Of a DNA stretch of 64,000 nt, positions 46,700 to 61,000 are shown in pieces. Numbering within the stretch: the first letter of the stretch is position 1; the number at the start of each line of letters is the position of its first letter. The DNA comes from Acanthaster planci (Eukaryota; Echinodermata; Asteroidea; Valvatida; Acanthasteridae): contig NW_019091620.1 of NCBI RefSeq assembly GCF_001949145.1, positions 213,617 through 277,616 on the forward strand, in the 5' to 3' direction. A program made the translations under genes and the position numbers. The notes under the pieces were generated by a model that was not told where the DNA came from, did no database searches, and saw only the letters and a program-made list of their open reading frames with translations.

Positions 46700-49600
46700 C
46701 AATGACAGAAATGACAATGCATCTCCCTGTTTTTTTTTTCTCTTGACCAGCTACATTCTTTCAGTTTTCTTGTGCGTGTTTTTGGAGAATTTGTATTAGT
46801 TAGTAATTCTGTTTACTGTTAAGACAGACATGGTATGGTCCATGGTAGTACATGGTATGGTCCAAACTAAGCAGCACTTGTGCAATGGCCTCTCTGTGAC
46901 AAAGCCTGTTTTTCTCAAACAAAATCTGCAATATTGAGACATTTAGCTTCCCGTTTTTCCAATCACAGTTGCTTCCATGCCCCAAATGCAAGGATAGTTA
47001 AAACATTTCTTGATTTATAAAGTGTTTACGATGTGCACTGACAGTGTACGAATGACTTTTGACTGATCATGGACCGATGTACTGTACATGTACATGTCAG
47101 AGTGAACAATGACTGTGTGGTCAATCCTGCATGTGGTGACTGTGGTCACTTCAATGCACTATGAAATGTTTCTCGCATTTTTCAGCATTGCCTAGTTGAA
47201 GGAGGAAACACAAACTTGAATATTCATTTGCCAACCACCAGTACTATGCAAAGCCGCGGGAAAAAAATGCATTTTGGAAGGCCATAATTGGTCAGCAGAT
47301 CGGTCTTGCCTGCGCATTATCTAGGCACTTAGGAGCATACTGTGGCCCATGGATTTTTGTGAGACTAAATTACACAAGTTGTGTTTCAGTGTTGAATTAA
47401 CACGGAACATTTTTCTCGATTTTTCTCTAATGTGGTAAAGTCCACTAATTCAAGCCCCATTGAAAACAGTGTAAAATCAGCACTGTTCAGGGCCCAATAA
47501 CATGCACGCCAATATCCCTGAGATTTCTGAAACACAAATGAAATTCTTGTCTGGTCACTAATCTTTCGATTTCATTTCATTTCATTTTCATTTCATTCAT
47601 TTCACATTGGGTTATTAAAAAATTCATTTTTGCAGTTAAAAAAACTGAATTACTATGGATTAAACAATCAAATAATAAAAAGATTAAGCAATTAAAATAA
47701 GAATTAAAAAATCATAACTCAATAATTACAAAAAATATTCCACATTTACCATTACAGTTTACACTCAGAAAATAAAACATATAACATGGCAATTATAATT
47801 CAATTTTTTGTGGGTTAACCAATTACATTTTTAATTATTCCCCAAAAACAAAATAACCCCCCAAAAAGTGAATTTTCCAAATTCTGACTGCAGCCATTTT
47901 TAAAGTGGCAACCCTAAACATTCTCGGGCACTTAGGACCATTTTTTCAACCATAGTTTTTAGCCATTCTGCTTTCATATGAAAGCTCAAGACCCAAGGAG
48001 TTGATCCCGGCAACGATTTACACAATCTCACCATTTTTGGGGCCGAACATCTCCTTTTTCAAAAGATACAGTGGGGGCACTTTAAATGCTAATGAGCTGG
48101 CCAGAAATTCTCACTTGAATTAGTGGTCTGCACCCCTAAGCAGTGAATTCAAAAAGTGAAACAAGTCCATGGAATAATACTCTGTATAACAAACCCCCAA
48201 ATCGGCCAATTTTCACAAATTGCAGTACATGCAAATCCTGTATACTACCTTTAAACAGATGGGAGTTCCAGGCTAATGTTTTCTAGATTTTCATTATTTG
48301 AATCAACAGTTGTTGGAAACCAAAGCCCATCTCTGACTCTGACAAAATTTAATGAAGGAACCAATAACTGATGTTTTTAGCAAACCAATGAATTTAATGC
48401 ATATCGTATTACGATACATGTAAAACATGCCAATTCACAAATACCTGGAGCGGGCAGGTGACAATTACATTGTAACTGTTATGGACCACTACAAAAGAAC
48501 ATTATCACTAAGCATACAGTTGTGGCCCCCTACAAATGCAAAGAGGTACTCTCACAGGACTGCATGTGTCCCACAGAAAGTACTCCTTCATCAATCAGAC
48601 CAGCTTACCATTTGGCATAGAACTGGCCCCCTAGTTAGTGTTGAGACCCACAATTGCACTTCTTACAGAGATTTATGACAATCTAGAAGTATTCTGAGGT
48701 GAAATGATTTAGATTTATGGATGACATAGCACTTTAAATAAATTAAACATGTTTACATACCTATGTAAAGTAATATTGTTTAAAACTTGAAACAAAAATA
48801 GGAATACCCAAATACAGGCATATAATATAGCCTACAAAACAATGCAAACTATACCGATATGTAAGAATTTTTCCCTGATCAGTAACAATTAATATCATGT
48901 AAACCTGCTTGAACAGATAACTATTTGTAATCTGACGAGTATTACTTTTTGGACAAGAACGTTTGGCATTTCCCTTTCTCAGGGCTGATTAAAATGTACT
49001 GTTTTGTTTTGGAGTCTTGTTAAATAGTTATTGTTTAAAACATGACTGTAGCATTCAAAACGTCAAAAATGGGTCTAGTACAATCACTGAATTCAGATAA
49101 TCACTGTTTACCTTGATAAAAATATATTTAAAAAATGCAGTGGAGTTGTCACATGAAGTATTTTGCAAGAAAACAGTTGGCAAAATTAAATCACAATTTA
49201 TACAATTTACAAAAAGAAATCTTTGTTTGGGGGTAGATTTTGTTTCGTAGCGTCTAAGCAATTCCAACAAATCAACTTTAATAAATTTAAAAAAGTTATT
49301 ATAAGATGAAATTAGTGTAGAGGAAATGTCACTTTTTTGCCCTTAAATACACATACATGTACTCTCAGTACTTTTTATCTATATTAATCAACCCAAAACC
49401 ATTATTCAAAGATATTCATGAGACAATATTAGGACACTAAACCAAATCATCCCGTATGCCACTCTCTTTGCATTAAAGGTTCCAATAATCCAGGAAAACA
49501 AACCCCTATCTTGGACTAGCTCAACGACTGTCATTAGACCCCTCCTGCAGGTGTGTTAATATTCCCTAGCTCTCTCAGTCCAGCTTGTTCAAGACACAGA

Positions 49601-49715
49601 CGTGTCCCCCTGATGATGATGAAAAGACAGGGTACTGAAGTGTGTACAGCTGGGCAGCTGCGGACTGTGATTATGCCCTAGTAGTCAACAAATCACCTGA
49701 AAATAGCATGGCAGG
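46700..49715. other. Gene-free AT-rich stretch
   Basis: No supported gene. CATGGTATGGTCC is repeated 22 bases apart at about 46828-46862. A TTTCA repeat lies at 47570-47604. Confidence 0.55.
47570..47604. repeat. TTTCA pentanucleotide repeat
   Basis: About seven imperfect TTTCA units. Confidence 0.85.
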
Positions 49716-49719
49716 GTAT

Positions 49720-49800
49720 GCAGGGTGGGCTTAATCAGTGCTATAGCGGCTACTCCTGAGGGTAGGCACTAGGAGGCAGGTTCGATCCACCCGCATCACC
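49720..49800 (+). repeat. tRNA-like sequence, possible SINE head
   Basis: A perfect B-box GGTTCGATCC lies at 49779-49788 in a context GGCAGG...CACCC. The A-box side (GGGCTTAATCAGTGC, about 49727) is poor. A decayed SINE head or tRNA copy is likely. No tail was identified. Confidence 0.35.
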
Positions 49801-50504
49801 TGGCTTTTAGATGTGTTTGTCTTTGAAGGAGAATTTCAGTACAGGGGTTGTGGAGAATTCAATTTGAGTGGAGGGTCTTCATGTCGCTACAGAAGCAATG
49901 TTCAAATTGCAAACTTTAGCTAGTACAGCAGTCATATCAGCATGCTTCTAAAAAACTTTCTTTGGATTTGGACCAAATCATCGTATCACCACCACAACCA
50001 TCCTACCCTACAAGTTACAACCATAGAGCTATTACCAGTGGTCTCCAAAACTAAAATGCATACACATGTACCTGTACAATGTACATAAATGCTGTATGGC
50101 TACATACATGTAAAGTTATGAAGCTAAACACTCTAAGTATGATTGTATCTGCAAGGATACTTTATGAACTTTCCATTGAAGCCCTATTTGCATCTTGGCA
50201 ATCACGGATAGGTAAGTACCATTGTGTTACAAATCAATAGGTTATCCTTTTTCCAAATTGGACAGATGCCTATCTGAGTCATTCTACGCATTCTGGTATT
50301 GGATAGGAAAATTAAAAGAGATAATCTCAGGAATAATTACTTATTCATAAAAGATTATGATTTACCCTTTCATTGCAAACCACTTTTGACATTTATACCT
50401 CCCTTATCAATTAAATTTCACAGCAACGGTGCATTTCTTGGACAGCTTGCGACTCATGGCTGGTTGTTGCACAAGACACTTGGAAACATCTTATGAAGGA
50501 TATT

Positions 50505-50625
50505 TTTTAAAAGTCTTTTTTTTTTCAAATATCCCCGATAGGATTATTTGCAGGGTATAAGATCAGGTGACCTGGGAGGCCATTCCACTGCTGAGCAACA
50601 ACTGAGGCCTATGTTTTGCATGTGC
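50505..50625 (-). pseudogene. mariner-type transposase fragment
   Basis: On the minus strand the DNA reads AVEWPPRSPDLIP (W codon at 50580-50582), two residues, a stop, and then SYRGYLKKK. In Tc1/mariner-superfamily DDE transposases the conserved stretch is WPPRSPDL followed by a P, a catalytic Asp and a GYLK at the same spacing. Here the expected Asp is Lys, and a stop plus an A-run follow. Only this 40-residue piece survives, so it is a dead relic. The motif match is strong for so short a piece. Confidence 0.6.
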
Positions 50626-53600
50626 TTTTGACTTGGATGCATTTAATCGAGATTGGAAAAAGCAGGTTTTTGCCTACTGTTATGAAAAGCACTGGTGCTC
50701 ACCTACCTGTAATTGCAGAGTTGCAAGTAGGGTTTCAATGAAAAGCTTATGAACTGCATGTATCCTTTCACATACAATCATACTTAAATTGTTTAGGTTC
50801 ATAACTTTAATGCACTGATGCATAATACCTGAATTGAGTGTTAGTTTCTTCATTTATTCATTTTTTTCATACATGGTTCATGTACAGTAATAACCTCCTG
50901 AAGATTCACTCCTCCCATGTAAAACTGTAAAGCCATACCCCTGTAACTTCTTCCCGTTTTGACCATCAATAAATTAAAGGTGTATCAATATAAAGCAAAC
51001 TAGCTACTAGGGGAAACACTAAAAAACTAATCACAATAAACTAAACTTTATGGTACCAATATATGAACATGATATGAACAGTGCAGCAGGCTGTTTCAGC
51101 TAAAGGAGAGCTTTGAATACTTTCTGTTGTCTACATAGGCTATACATGATTGTGTGGGAACAAAAGGTACACCTACATGTACCATAAACCTTATGATTAA
51201 GGAGCCTTGGAGGGTTGGAGGTTGTAATTAATAACTGTTGCAGACAGCCAATATTAAAAAAAAAAATGCTGGAATAACCTCCAGCACTGCCCCGAGTGTG
51301 GCATGGGATCTTTACAGCATTAATACAGGCCTCGTCAAGCTGGGTTGGGTTTACTTGTTATTCCTACAAGGCATGTCTCATAGACAAGAATCTATCTCAA
51401 TGCAAATGTGTCACTGGCGGGCATCAACTGATACAACTTAGCATGAAATCAGAGCTGGGAACCAATGTCATTTCTGCAGGGGATAGTTATTGTCAGACAG
51501 ATCAATCCTTGGCAGATATAATCCAATCAAGACGATGGAGAACCCAAACACAGCTTTGTTAGAGTACACACACTACTTCAGAGCAGGTATTGCAAGAGAT
51601 GTATGATAATGGCTCCGATGGGAAATCAATGCAATTTTCAGGTTTTTTTAGACAACTGAACAAATACTGCACAAACTCTGCACTACTATTGCTAAAAAAC
51701 GAAATTGAAATACTACACAAGATGGATAAGAGAATGGATTAAGTATCCAATTTCTCTTTGGTGAACACTTCCAGCTGCAAAGATGGCACAAGTGAATCTG
51801 TGAAAATCTTCAAGTAAAGTGTGCTATACATATACATACTGTCTATGCAGACCAATCCTTGTCCTGTAACAGGTATAAATTTTTGAACACAATTTGTACA
51901 GAAAATAAGGATTCTCGACACTATCTGAACAAAGTTCATTTGGATTTATGAGAGATGAGGAGAATTCTACTACTATATGGGTTGATTCCCAATGTAACTC
52001 TTAAATACGTTTTCTGTGATTCCTTTAATCATGACTGGATATTAATATTACATTTATAAAGTATGATTGAAAGAAAAAAGGTGTTGGTGGCGGAAAGACT
52101 CAGGGGTGGTGATTGGGACTTGGACATGCACAAGGCTCCTGCCATCCTTTGAACTGTTTTATTACTCAGAGGAATTGTGCATAAAACATTAAAAACCCTT
52201 TGCACAAATGCCCAAACCAGGGTTTGGTTTGGCCAGCCTCCTCCATTTTCCACCTCAGTGATTGCAATTCACTATTTCTGAATGGATTTGATGCATATAC
52301 AAGGATGCCAGTAGGTTCCAAGTCTAGTGCAGGGAAATTTTGAAACTAGGCACAGTAGGTATAAAAGAACCAAAAGATTTGGCTAAAATGTGTCTACGTT
52401 AGCTTTGACTAAAACAGCTGCAAATAATGGAGTAGACACCAATGATTTAAAACACCTGATTATCCTCCCCCCTCTTCTGATGAACTAAACAGTATACTTT
52501 TGAAAGACTCTGGCCTTTATTTTGCTTGAAAAAGTGTGAACACTTCTGTTTGTTTTCTTGTAAGGCTAGCAATGGCTTACCGACGAAAGAATACAGGTAC
52601 AGTTTTTTTATCTGGCAGCACACAATGCACTTTGCTTTACATCCATCTTCCATATGATAAAGTACCAGTCCAAAACCATTAAAACATCCATCACTGTTTT
52701 CAGATTCTAGCAAGTGTCAGTTGAACTAATTTTTGACACATCCATTAGTTAATGTTACATTTTCAGCACTTTCAACTTCAGGGATACCAGACTTATGGCC
52801 TCCAGCATTTGTGGGATGAAAAACATTATTTTTAATATGGGAACTTTAATACTGCACCTAAAACTTTCAAAAGATACAGCACTTTACGATCTCCAGTGTG
52901 CTGTAATACACGTACGTGTGAACCAGCGATTTGATTTACACGTAATGTGGGGCACTATATAAGCAGTGTCCTTTGAAATACAATTATATGTACATGTTCA
53001 CATGTATGTGGAAAGCCAGTCTGTGAGGAGCTGACTTCGTCAGTTCCCATGCAACTTTTGTTCACTTCAGACAGCTACAGTAGGGAACCAGTTATGCTCA
53101 TGCATCAAATGGTTTTGCGAGCATAACGTGACAGAATAACTACACATGGGCATTGTTTCATGTGTCACAGTTGGACAGTGCATTAAGTTTTGATTTCTAA
53201 ATGTCTCAAAATAGAGGTTCTGCATACTTCTCTTGGACTGCACTTTGCCTTTCTTTCTCATTCACTTGAAAGCGATGCACCTCGAAAATTTAAAACTCCC
53301 TAAAATGATACAGTTATATTGGTAAAGGTTCTGGTCACTTTATATTTGCGCTTTCACGTGGGAAGGGGTCCATGTTTCTTGTGAATGTTACGGTTTGTTC
53401 TTGGCCAGCATTTGAAGTCATGGCATCCATTAAGGGCAGTGAGAGCAAAGTATTTCACAGATGGGCAAGCAATATGCTTTTCTTGGGCATTTAGGCTTGA
53501 CATCAACAAGAAATTAATGCAAAAGTGGATTGCAGTTACTCATTTTGATGTGCTGTAATAACGCCTATGAAATTGCGAACAAAGAATACTAATGCATAAG

Positions 53601-56600
53601 ATGCATGTAAAAAATTACCATAAGTAGGGCAATAGTACATATTGATTGACTTCCTTCAATTTAAAAAGGTGGACTGAATCAGGATTGGGATCCACTGTAA
53701 AAGCTTCTCCATGGCTTTGGAGGATTCAGGGCTATAGCAATGACAGTAAACATACAAGTGATAACTTGACACCGGAAAATGTAATCACGAGAAATGACAC
53801 TACAATTGGTGCACAAATTCAAGTAATTATCTATGAACTCTTTGCTTTCCTCTGATCCTAACAAGTTTATTAGATTATCAATATTAGGCCAATAAAGTTT
53901 AGGTCTTGGATTACCTAATATGGGCCATTGGTTTTTTTTTCTTAAGTGTAGACTTAAATTTGTATATCAAACGGCATAATGAAATCACACAATATTTACC
54001 ATACACAAGTCATGAAACTTTTCCAATGAAATGATTTTGACAAATTGTGAAATCTATAACTGGCAATAATGACTTAACATAAAGTAATTTCTGTCCTACT
54101 CCCACAAACCTATGGCCAACAAGGTCTGAAAACAGTTTCGGCAAGCATAGAAACAAAACTTTGGACTAGAAACTGCTGCGTGCACACAGCAAAATCATAC
54201 AGCAAATGCTTAGATTGACTTGAACTGCTACAAACAAAAGCATTTTGTCTTTGTAATTAATGCCTAAAGACACAGACAGCAAGTCTACTGACTTAGCTGG
54301 CAGGAATATTCATCAAGGATTGCGGCAGTACATCAATAATAAGGTGACATTTCTCACCTTGTCTTCAAATACATGTATTTTGTCGTCATTGTGGGCTACT
54401 AGTTCTCTAGAGCTAAGTTCCTGGCCTTTCCATTATCATTCTTCAATTAATTTTCTGAGATGGAAAGCAGTGAGGCAGTGCTGAATGCTACACATATGAT
54501 TTCAACAGTTAAAGGGTAGCTGTAATAAATCTGTTTTAATACAAACTCTTCATAATGCACCTTTGTGTCACAGTTAACCTTATTTTCAACTTATGTTTCA
54601 CTATTTCAAAGGGTATTTTACCACCTTTTTGTTTTTATTCTGATGGTATTTCTACATTCGTGAGCAATACTCTGACATCATGCTAGGAAAAAAGCCTCAT
54701 GCAATGTTACACCAGTTTGTACTCAAAAAGATGCTGTATTTTTATAGATTTTTCTAAATTTGATATTCAGTTCTTTGCTGATTCCTTGTTGTTTAAGTGT
54801 ATAGCAATAAGCAAGCATCCATCCCTTTCTCAGAAATTTTTCAGTAAGTAAATTCTGGGTTCCCAATTTGAACAGAAAAACTAATAACCTCAGTAGTCAA
54901 GGAAAGCATAGATATTTTGAAAGTTTTAAAAGTACATTTTAAGAGCATTTCACCAACTAGGACTGCAACCAACAATTCATTTTAGCTACACTGAATTTTT
55001 TCCCACGCAGAAAGTTTATGCAAAATGCCCACAAGCTTCTAATTATCAGAACTTGCTTACACACTAACTTCACTTAAGTTTTGCTTTGAGAAAAAAATAC
55101 CTGACGGTCAAATACATAAGAAAAATAATACATTTAAAGCCCCAAAACAATGGAAATCCATGTTGTTTATCATTTATACTTGCAACATTGGCTTTAAGAA
55201 AAACCTGAGGTCATCACAAAATGTTGCGATACAGGCTGCCTTGCACTGGAATGGGCGGGGGAACCCTAGTCCCAACTTTGAACTTTGTGCATAATACTTA
55301 TTCAATTTATATGTGGATTTTTTTAATGTTATACTTTTTCTGCAAATGGATTTAATTTTAATTGAATTTGCTATTTTATTGTAAATCACAGTGCAATACA
55401 CTATAGCCCTTGGGCTATAATAGACCCAAACAATGATGTATTATGAAAATGCATCTGTCCAAACATTAAATTTGAATTAATATAAACTGAAGAGTAATCA
55501 TGTGTTGATACAAAAGTACAAAAGCTCTACTTGCACTTATCAAGTCAATAATGAAAGCAAACAAAGTCTTTCTGGTTTGAATTGTAGAATTTTCACAAGA
55601 TAGCTTAACTGCACCAACCTAGCCCAGAAATTGTAATGACAAAACCCAAACTAACCCAACCGAATTGATAGAAAAACCCAAGGAATGACCTAAGTTACTT
55701 CTGGGTGGGATAAAATTACCCAACAGCCCAAATATAGAGTACAGAGTTGAAAGTACAAACTTATTCATAGCAATATTTGTGTTCCTACACTTCTGTTGAA
55801 ACTCTGGGGATGGATACATTCAAGTCAATCTGAAATGAAGCCTGTAGTACAACATCATACACAGTTTGCATCCTTCATGAACAAAACTGTGGTCATGATG
55901 ATTACTTTATCATACAGCATCACTGGTGTGATGCAGCATATGCAGGAGATCAAAAGTACTTTAAATTCAATAGCAGGCTACAATGAACGTGCTAGAACAA
56001 ATTACATCTCACAATTCATTGAATGGGTGTGAATGTATGACAAGGCTCCTTCCTTCAAATCAATCAAAAAAGTTGAGGGACCCTGGACTCCCTGCTCTGT
56101 CTTAGGTGTTTGGCCACCTGGGCATAATCTGCACCTAACACTACACTGATGAGTTCAGGCCTAGGGAAAAATCATTATCTTGCTTGGCAAGCAATTCTAT
56201 AGTGATTGGAGCTTCAGGCACCTGTGCTATAATAACATGAATTACATATCACAGGACAGGCTCTCAGTTTCACACATCATCGTTAAAAAGTGTAGCAAGT
56301 AGTTGGAAAAGGCCGCTGTTCATTTGGGCAGTCAAATCAGGCTACCTTCAGGTTTCAATCACATAATGGTGGAAGACAAGTTACTTGATATATAAAAGTA
56401 GTCTTTTTGGTGAGAAAAAATTAACTTCTACATACTGTATGTATATGTACATGTATAGGCCTACATGTATATCGCTCAGAAGTATGTGTATTTTATTACA
56501 GAATATTATTACAGAATAGCCATTGTTGGTTTTCTCCAGCAGAGTGTTAGATAAGGTATGGGGGGCTATATTTGAAACTTACCAAGGAGATGATGTTTTC

Positions 56601-57654
56601 CAATTAAATCCCAGAGATTTTGATTTTTGTACTTTTTTAGGGACTTTGGTCATTTATCATTTCTAAAGCCTACATAGCCTAATTACATGGCCTAAACAAA
56701 GTCCTGATACTACAAATGACATAAGAATGGCATCAACATGTCTCGCATCATGCTAAATTAAGGACTAAAACTTGGTACATGTACATTTCCATGTGTTCTT
56801 GTAAAGACAATGATGTAAATTCTGTATAAATATTAAGTGATGTCATCATGATATAACTGTGTGATTCCAATTATTTTTTACTTTTTAATTCAAAACTTAT
56901 GACACTTGGAAACTTTCATGTCGAAGTTGTTCAAGAAGATCTTTGTGCAAAACTCTTACATTGTAATATACCTGCTATCACATTCTATAAAGCCCATTTA
57001 ACATTTATTTCAATGTTTTGTGTGAAGCAATCACAAATATTAGCATCAAAACATTTAGACTAATACTGCAGAGCCTAGAAAAGCCTTGTGTTGATTTCAA
57101 GACAGACTACATATACATATATATTCTGTCTTGGTTTCTCTCTGATTCTTTTCAGAACTACACATACTCACAAAAGAGATATCCTTGGATGGTGCTACCA
57201 CAAACAGCTACAACTAACTTGCAACCTTCATCATGAAAAGCTTCAAAACTCATCTCTCATCATTCACAGTTCACTAGCTATCTTGTCTTCTCCACTTCTG
57301 ATGGGAAACAGAAACGGCCAGTATGATACAAAATATTCAGCGTTCACCTATACCTGTCTGATTTTTCTTCCATACATACTCTTTCTGGCCAGCCCTGGAG
57401 ATAACCTGTCAAAACACAGATGCCTTTATAAGATTGATTGAAGCACAGCTGCATATACAGGGGGATTCTGCTAGGAAGAACAGCCCTCCCAGACTTCTGG
57501 ACAAAATGACGACTTGTGAATGCCAGCAGCATCATGAGGATTTGGAAGAACAAAACCCTCCCAGCTTAAGAAAACTGAAGTACATCATACATGTAGGTTT
57601 GTGCTGGGACATATTGAACACTGATTTTCTCTCCATTTTAAAAAGAACTGGATG
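50626..57654. other. Gene-free AT-rich stretch
   Basis: No supported gene. TATATAAG at 52956-52963 is preceded by the palindrome CACGTACGTG (about 52912) but has no initiator at the right distance. CCAA and ACCCAA words recur at 55615-55720. GGAAGAACA...CCCTCCCAG is repeated about 68 bases apart at 57472 and 57545. Confidence 0.55.
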
Positions 57655-58028
57655 GATAATTAATAATTTAATAATATTTATTAATTTATGAAGCGCAAAT
57701 TTCATACGGATATGTTCAAATGCACTGTAAAATGAAGACATTAAGCGTGGAACAATGAATACATTTAAACATGGTTGAGCCGATGGCATACAAGGGTGCC
57801 TCAGGCAGCCGCCAAAGGACCCACATTCACCTACATCAGTAAAAGGGAGACAGTAAGAAGCAGTTACAGTTTTAGACGGGGAGGAAAACCCCAGAGGAAT
57901 ATTCTGGGTAAAACAGAGTCAAGTAGGGACTGAAAACCTAATCTACATGTGGACCAGGCCGGGAATCGAACCCGGGACCACATAGGGGGAAGGTTAGGAA
58001 AGAACTACCTTGCCAACCTGACTCCCCT
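57655..58028 (-). mobile_element. tRNA-derived SINE
   Basis: On the minus strand the head has GTTGGCAAGGTAGTTC (A-box region, about 58001-58016) and a perfect T arm, CCGGG/TTCGATT/CCCGG, at about 57959-57976. The body includes a GGGGTTTTCCTCC string (about 57880) typical of the conserved middle of some animal SINEs. The tail at low coordinates reads GAAATTTGCGCTTCATAAAT and ends in ATT-rich repeats. Tail words match those of the SINE at 31636-31973 in order (TTGAnCA, CATAAAT or GTATAAAT, ATT repeats), so both may have used the same LINE partner. Confidence 0.75.
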
Positions 58029-61000
58029 AACATACTCCCATGGTGCCAAAGGCTTTTCTTTTGAGGGGAAAATGATTTTCAACTACTTCATTCTCCAAAA
58101 TGTTACTTATTCTAAAACACAGAAACCCTCAACATGTGTTATATGGAATATAGTGTATAGATAGTGCATGTAAGATGCACTGACGTATACTTGTTCAATA
58201 CTGGATGAACTGCATGAGGTACTGTGGAAAGAACTGTCTTGACAAATGTGATGCAACCTGAAAAAAGGATATCTTGGATGTATATGTACAATGGAGACTG
58301 TGTGCACATGGGCTGTACGTGTACAATAAATCTACATCAACACGTATATCCTCTGAAGTTTTGTTTCAACCCACAAGGAGAAAGCTACTGGAAACCACAT
58401 AGACAAATATCACACTCTTTGCAACATCCTCCATACACTTTCTAGTCTTTATGGCTTCAGGCAAAGAAATGCTTTAAACAGCTGCTCGTCACTACCTAGG
58501 AAATGCCTACTTCCGTAACACATTTCTCCTAAGTAAGAAAAACATGAATCTTCATTAAGTCTCCTGGGAAAAGACTTTCAACATTTTTTCTTTTTTTCCT
58601 TCTGGAGATTTAAAGTTCATTTTTGGTTGCTGTGAACTTCTTGCAGGTGTTAGATATTGATGAAGTACTATGGTCACAATGAGATATACCCAGAGGTCCC
58701 ATGGTACAGGATGCACTCATATTGATTTACTCCTGTCAACTCCTCAAAGGGCTTCAGCATTGTTGAAAATTACACAAAACTCAATCTGTTCATAGATGTG
58801 GGAACATACACTGAGACTTTCCCATAAGGTGACAGAGAATGATATGAAAAATGTATTAGAATGCCAGGGAATGGTGGGCAGTGAAGTAAACTCAGAAATG
58901 GCAAGACGCTGCTAGAGTGCTTGTCCTTTCTCTGGTATGGCAAAGAATGAGCCCAGTAAATTATTCATCAACTAAAATGTCATTATGGAAATGAAGTTTT
59001 AATCAGGCATTTTATCAACCCTCACAGTCCCAAATCCTCCGATTTCAATATGATTTTACATACACCCTAGGGAGTTAGGGTTAAGAGAACATAGCCCCAC
59101 CCCAACAATGTTACCACATATAGTCAGCCAGCTGTACTCCCACATGGCATGGAGCAATTTTTTTATCTCTGTGATCTGTACCAATCAGTGCACAACCAAA
59201 GTCAGGAATTTCTAGCCTGTTGAGGGGAAGTGCCTTTGTTTTTGACAATTACAATGCTGCAAGCAGAGTCTCATGTCTGCTTCTCTAATTTCAAAGTTCC
59301 TAGATCTGACACACACAACTTAGCTCAGTGTTCCCAACAGAGGCACAGTCCACATTCCAACTAAAATAAAAAAATGTGAAACAATTTACATGTGTCTCCA
59401 CTCAGACTATCTCATGCCAGGTGCAATAAGGTCTAAACTGAAGTGACAGCTAACACACATGACCATCAGCTAGCAGCTACCAGCATCTCCTCCATGGTAT
59501 GTCCTTAGCGTCAGGCTTGGCAATGTTGAAGCAAAAATACCAGCATGCCAGGGGATACATGCTCTGGGCTCCTGGTAAAGTTAGTGAAAATGCTGAAAAA
59601 ACAACGGGCAGGTGCTTCCTAGTTGGAGAGATAATTGAAAACCAAATTGAAATGTTGTGGCACAGGTGAATTTCCTGATGCATGGGGGTGGGAGATTGAT
59701 TCTTATGGGACTGTTGCTGGATCAAGATGGGCAGATCAGTTATCCAACAGTTTAAAGGGGCAGGACTAGATGTACACTAACTTGAACCTATTACTGCATA
59801 AATATCACACTGGTTTTAGAAGTACAGTGCATGATGATCAGGAAAGTTGTGTGCATTTTACAAGTCAATATTTGTCAATTCTGGAAGACCTACATGTGTA
59901 ACTAATAAAAGCCTTACATGTAGTTATATGCATACATGTACAAATGTATAAGCATGAAATCTATTTCAGTTGCAGTTTAAATTTCCCCACAAAACCTTCT
60001 TTTTTATTGTCTGAAAGTTACTAATCAAACTGGTGTTTATAGGCAACTTTCCAATAATTTGGAACTGGTTCCTAACACCATCCGTTAGATACTGGTTCCG
60101 AGCACACTATAAAAATGGGAATGCAGGTTTCAAATCCTTCTCGTAATGTAGGTGAAGTTCTTTCAAGGAAAATTACAAAAAGCCTGCACTGCGAATTTGC
60201 AAGGCTAATGAAGTTTTTGCACCTATTGTAGATATAAATTGTGGTCAAGAATTGAAACTAGGTCAGTATATTTGGGTACACAATAATTCGGGAAGTTGAT
60301 ATACATGCATGGATAAGGTCCATTTTACACATTGCAATGACATTTCTGAATTTAGTTTAGAAGATGGGATCGTATACACAAGTTTAGCTTTTGACGTAAT
60401 TTGAAAGGAGTTGGGATGTGCATTCTTGAGGTAAACATATTTTGAATGCCCAACATACAAATTTTAAAATTCTTCTGACTTTTAAAATCAACAGAATTTG
60501 TTAAGTTTTGAAGAAAGTTTTCATTGTTCGGTTCTTTTTGTTCCTACTAAACAATTTAAACTTTGCTTTGGAACATTTAGAAAAGTTAATCAAGCATAAC
60601 TGCTGAAGGGCTAAGATATGCAGGCTATACATGTATGTTCAGACAGCATTTTTAGCTAAAACTGTAAAAGTTAAACTGAATGCTCACCACAGGGGGTCGG
60701 ACGTAAAATTAAAACAATGCCAGATTTCAGACACTGTTTTAATACGGTGAGTTCAACTCAAAGCGATTTATCTCCATTTCTGAGGGTCATGAAGAAATTC
60801 TGCTCATAAAGTGCATGCTAGATCATGACACATATAGAATTGTACACAAAATGTAAATTGCTAGATGTTCAGCATTTTGGCTTTGAACTCATGAATTAAG
60901 TGTCTGTGCCACTGGAAAATACTTCACCTTATTTCAGAAATAAACTGACACCTTACTAAATTTTAAAACTGTTTCAGTTTAGCCCTAAATCCTTCTACTG

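Noticed and set aside
57434-57691. 85-codon plus-strand frame with repeated GGAAGAACA...CCCTCCCAG
   Set aside because: Antisense frames are equally open and no splice support or motif was seen; the internal duplication explains part of the openness.
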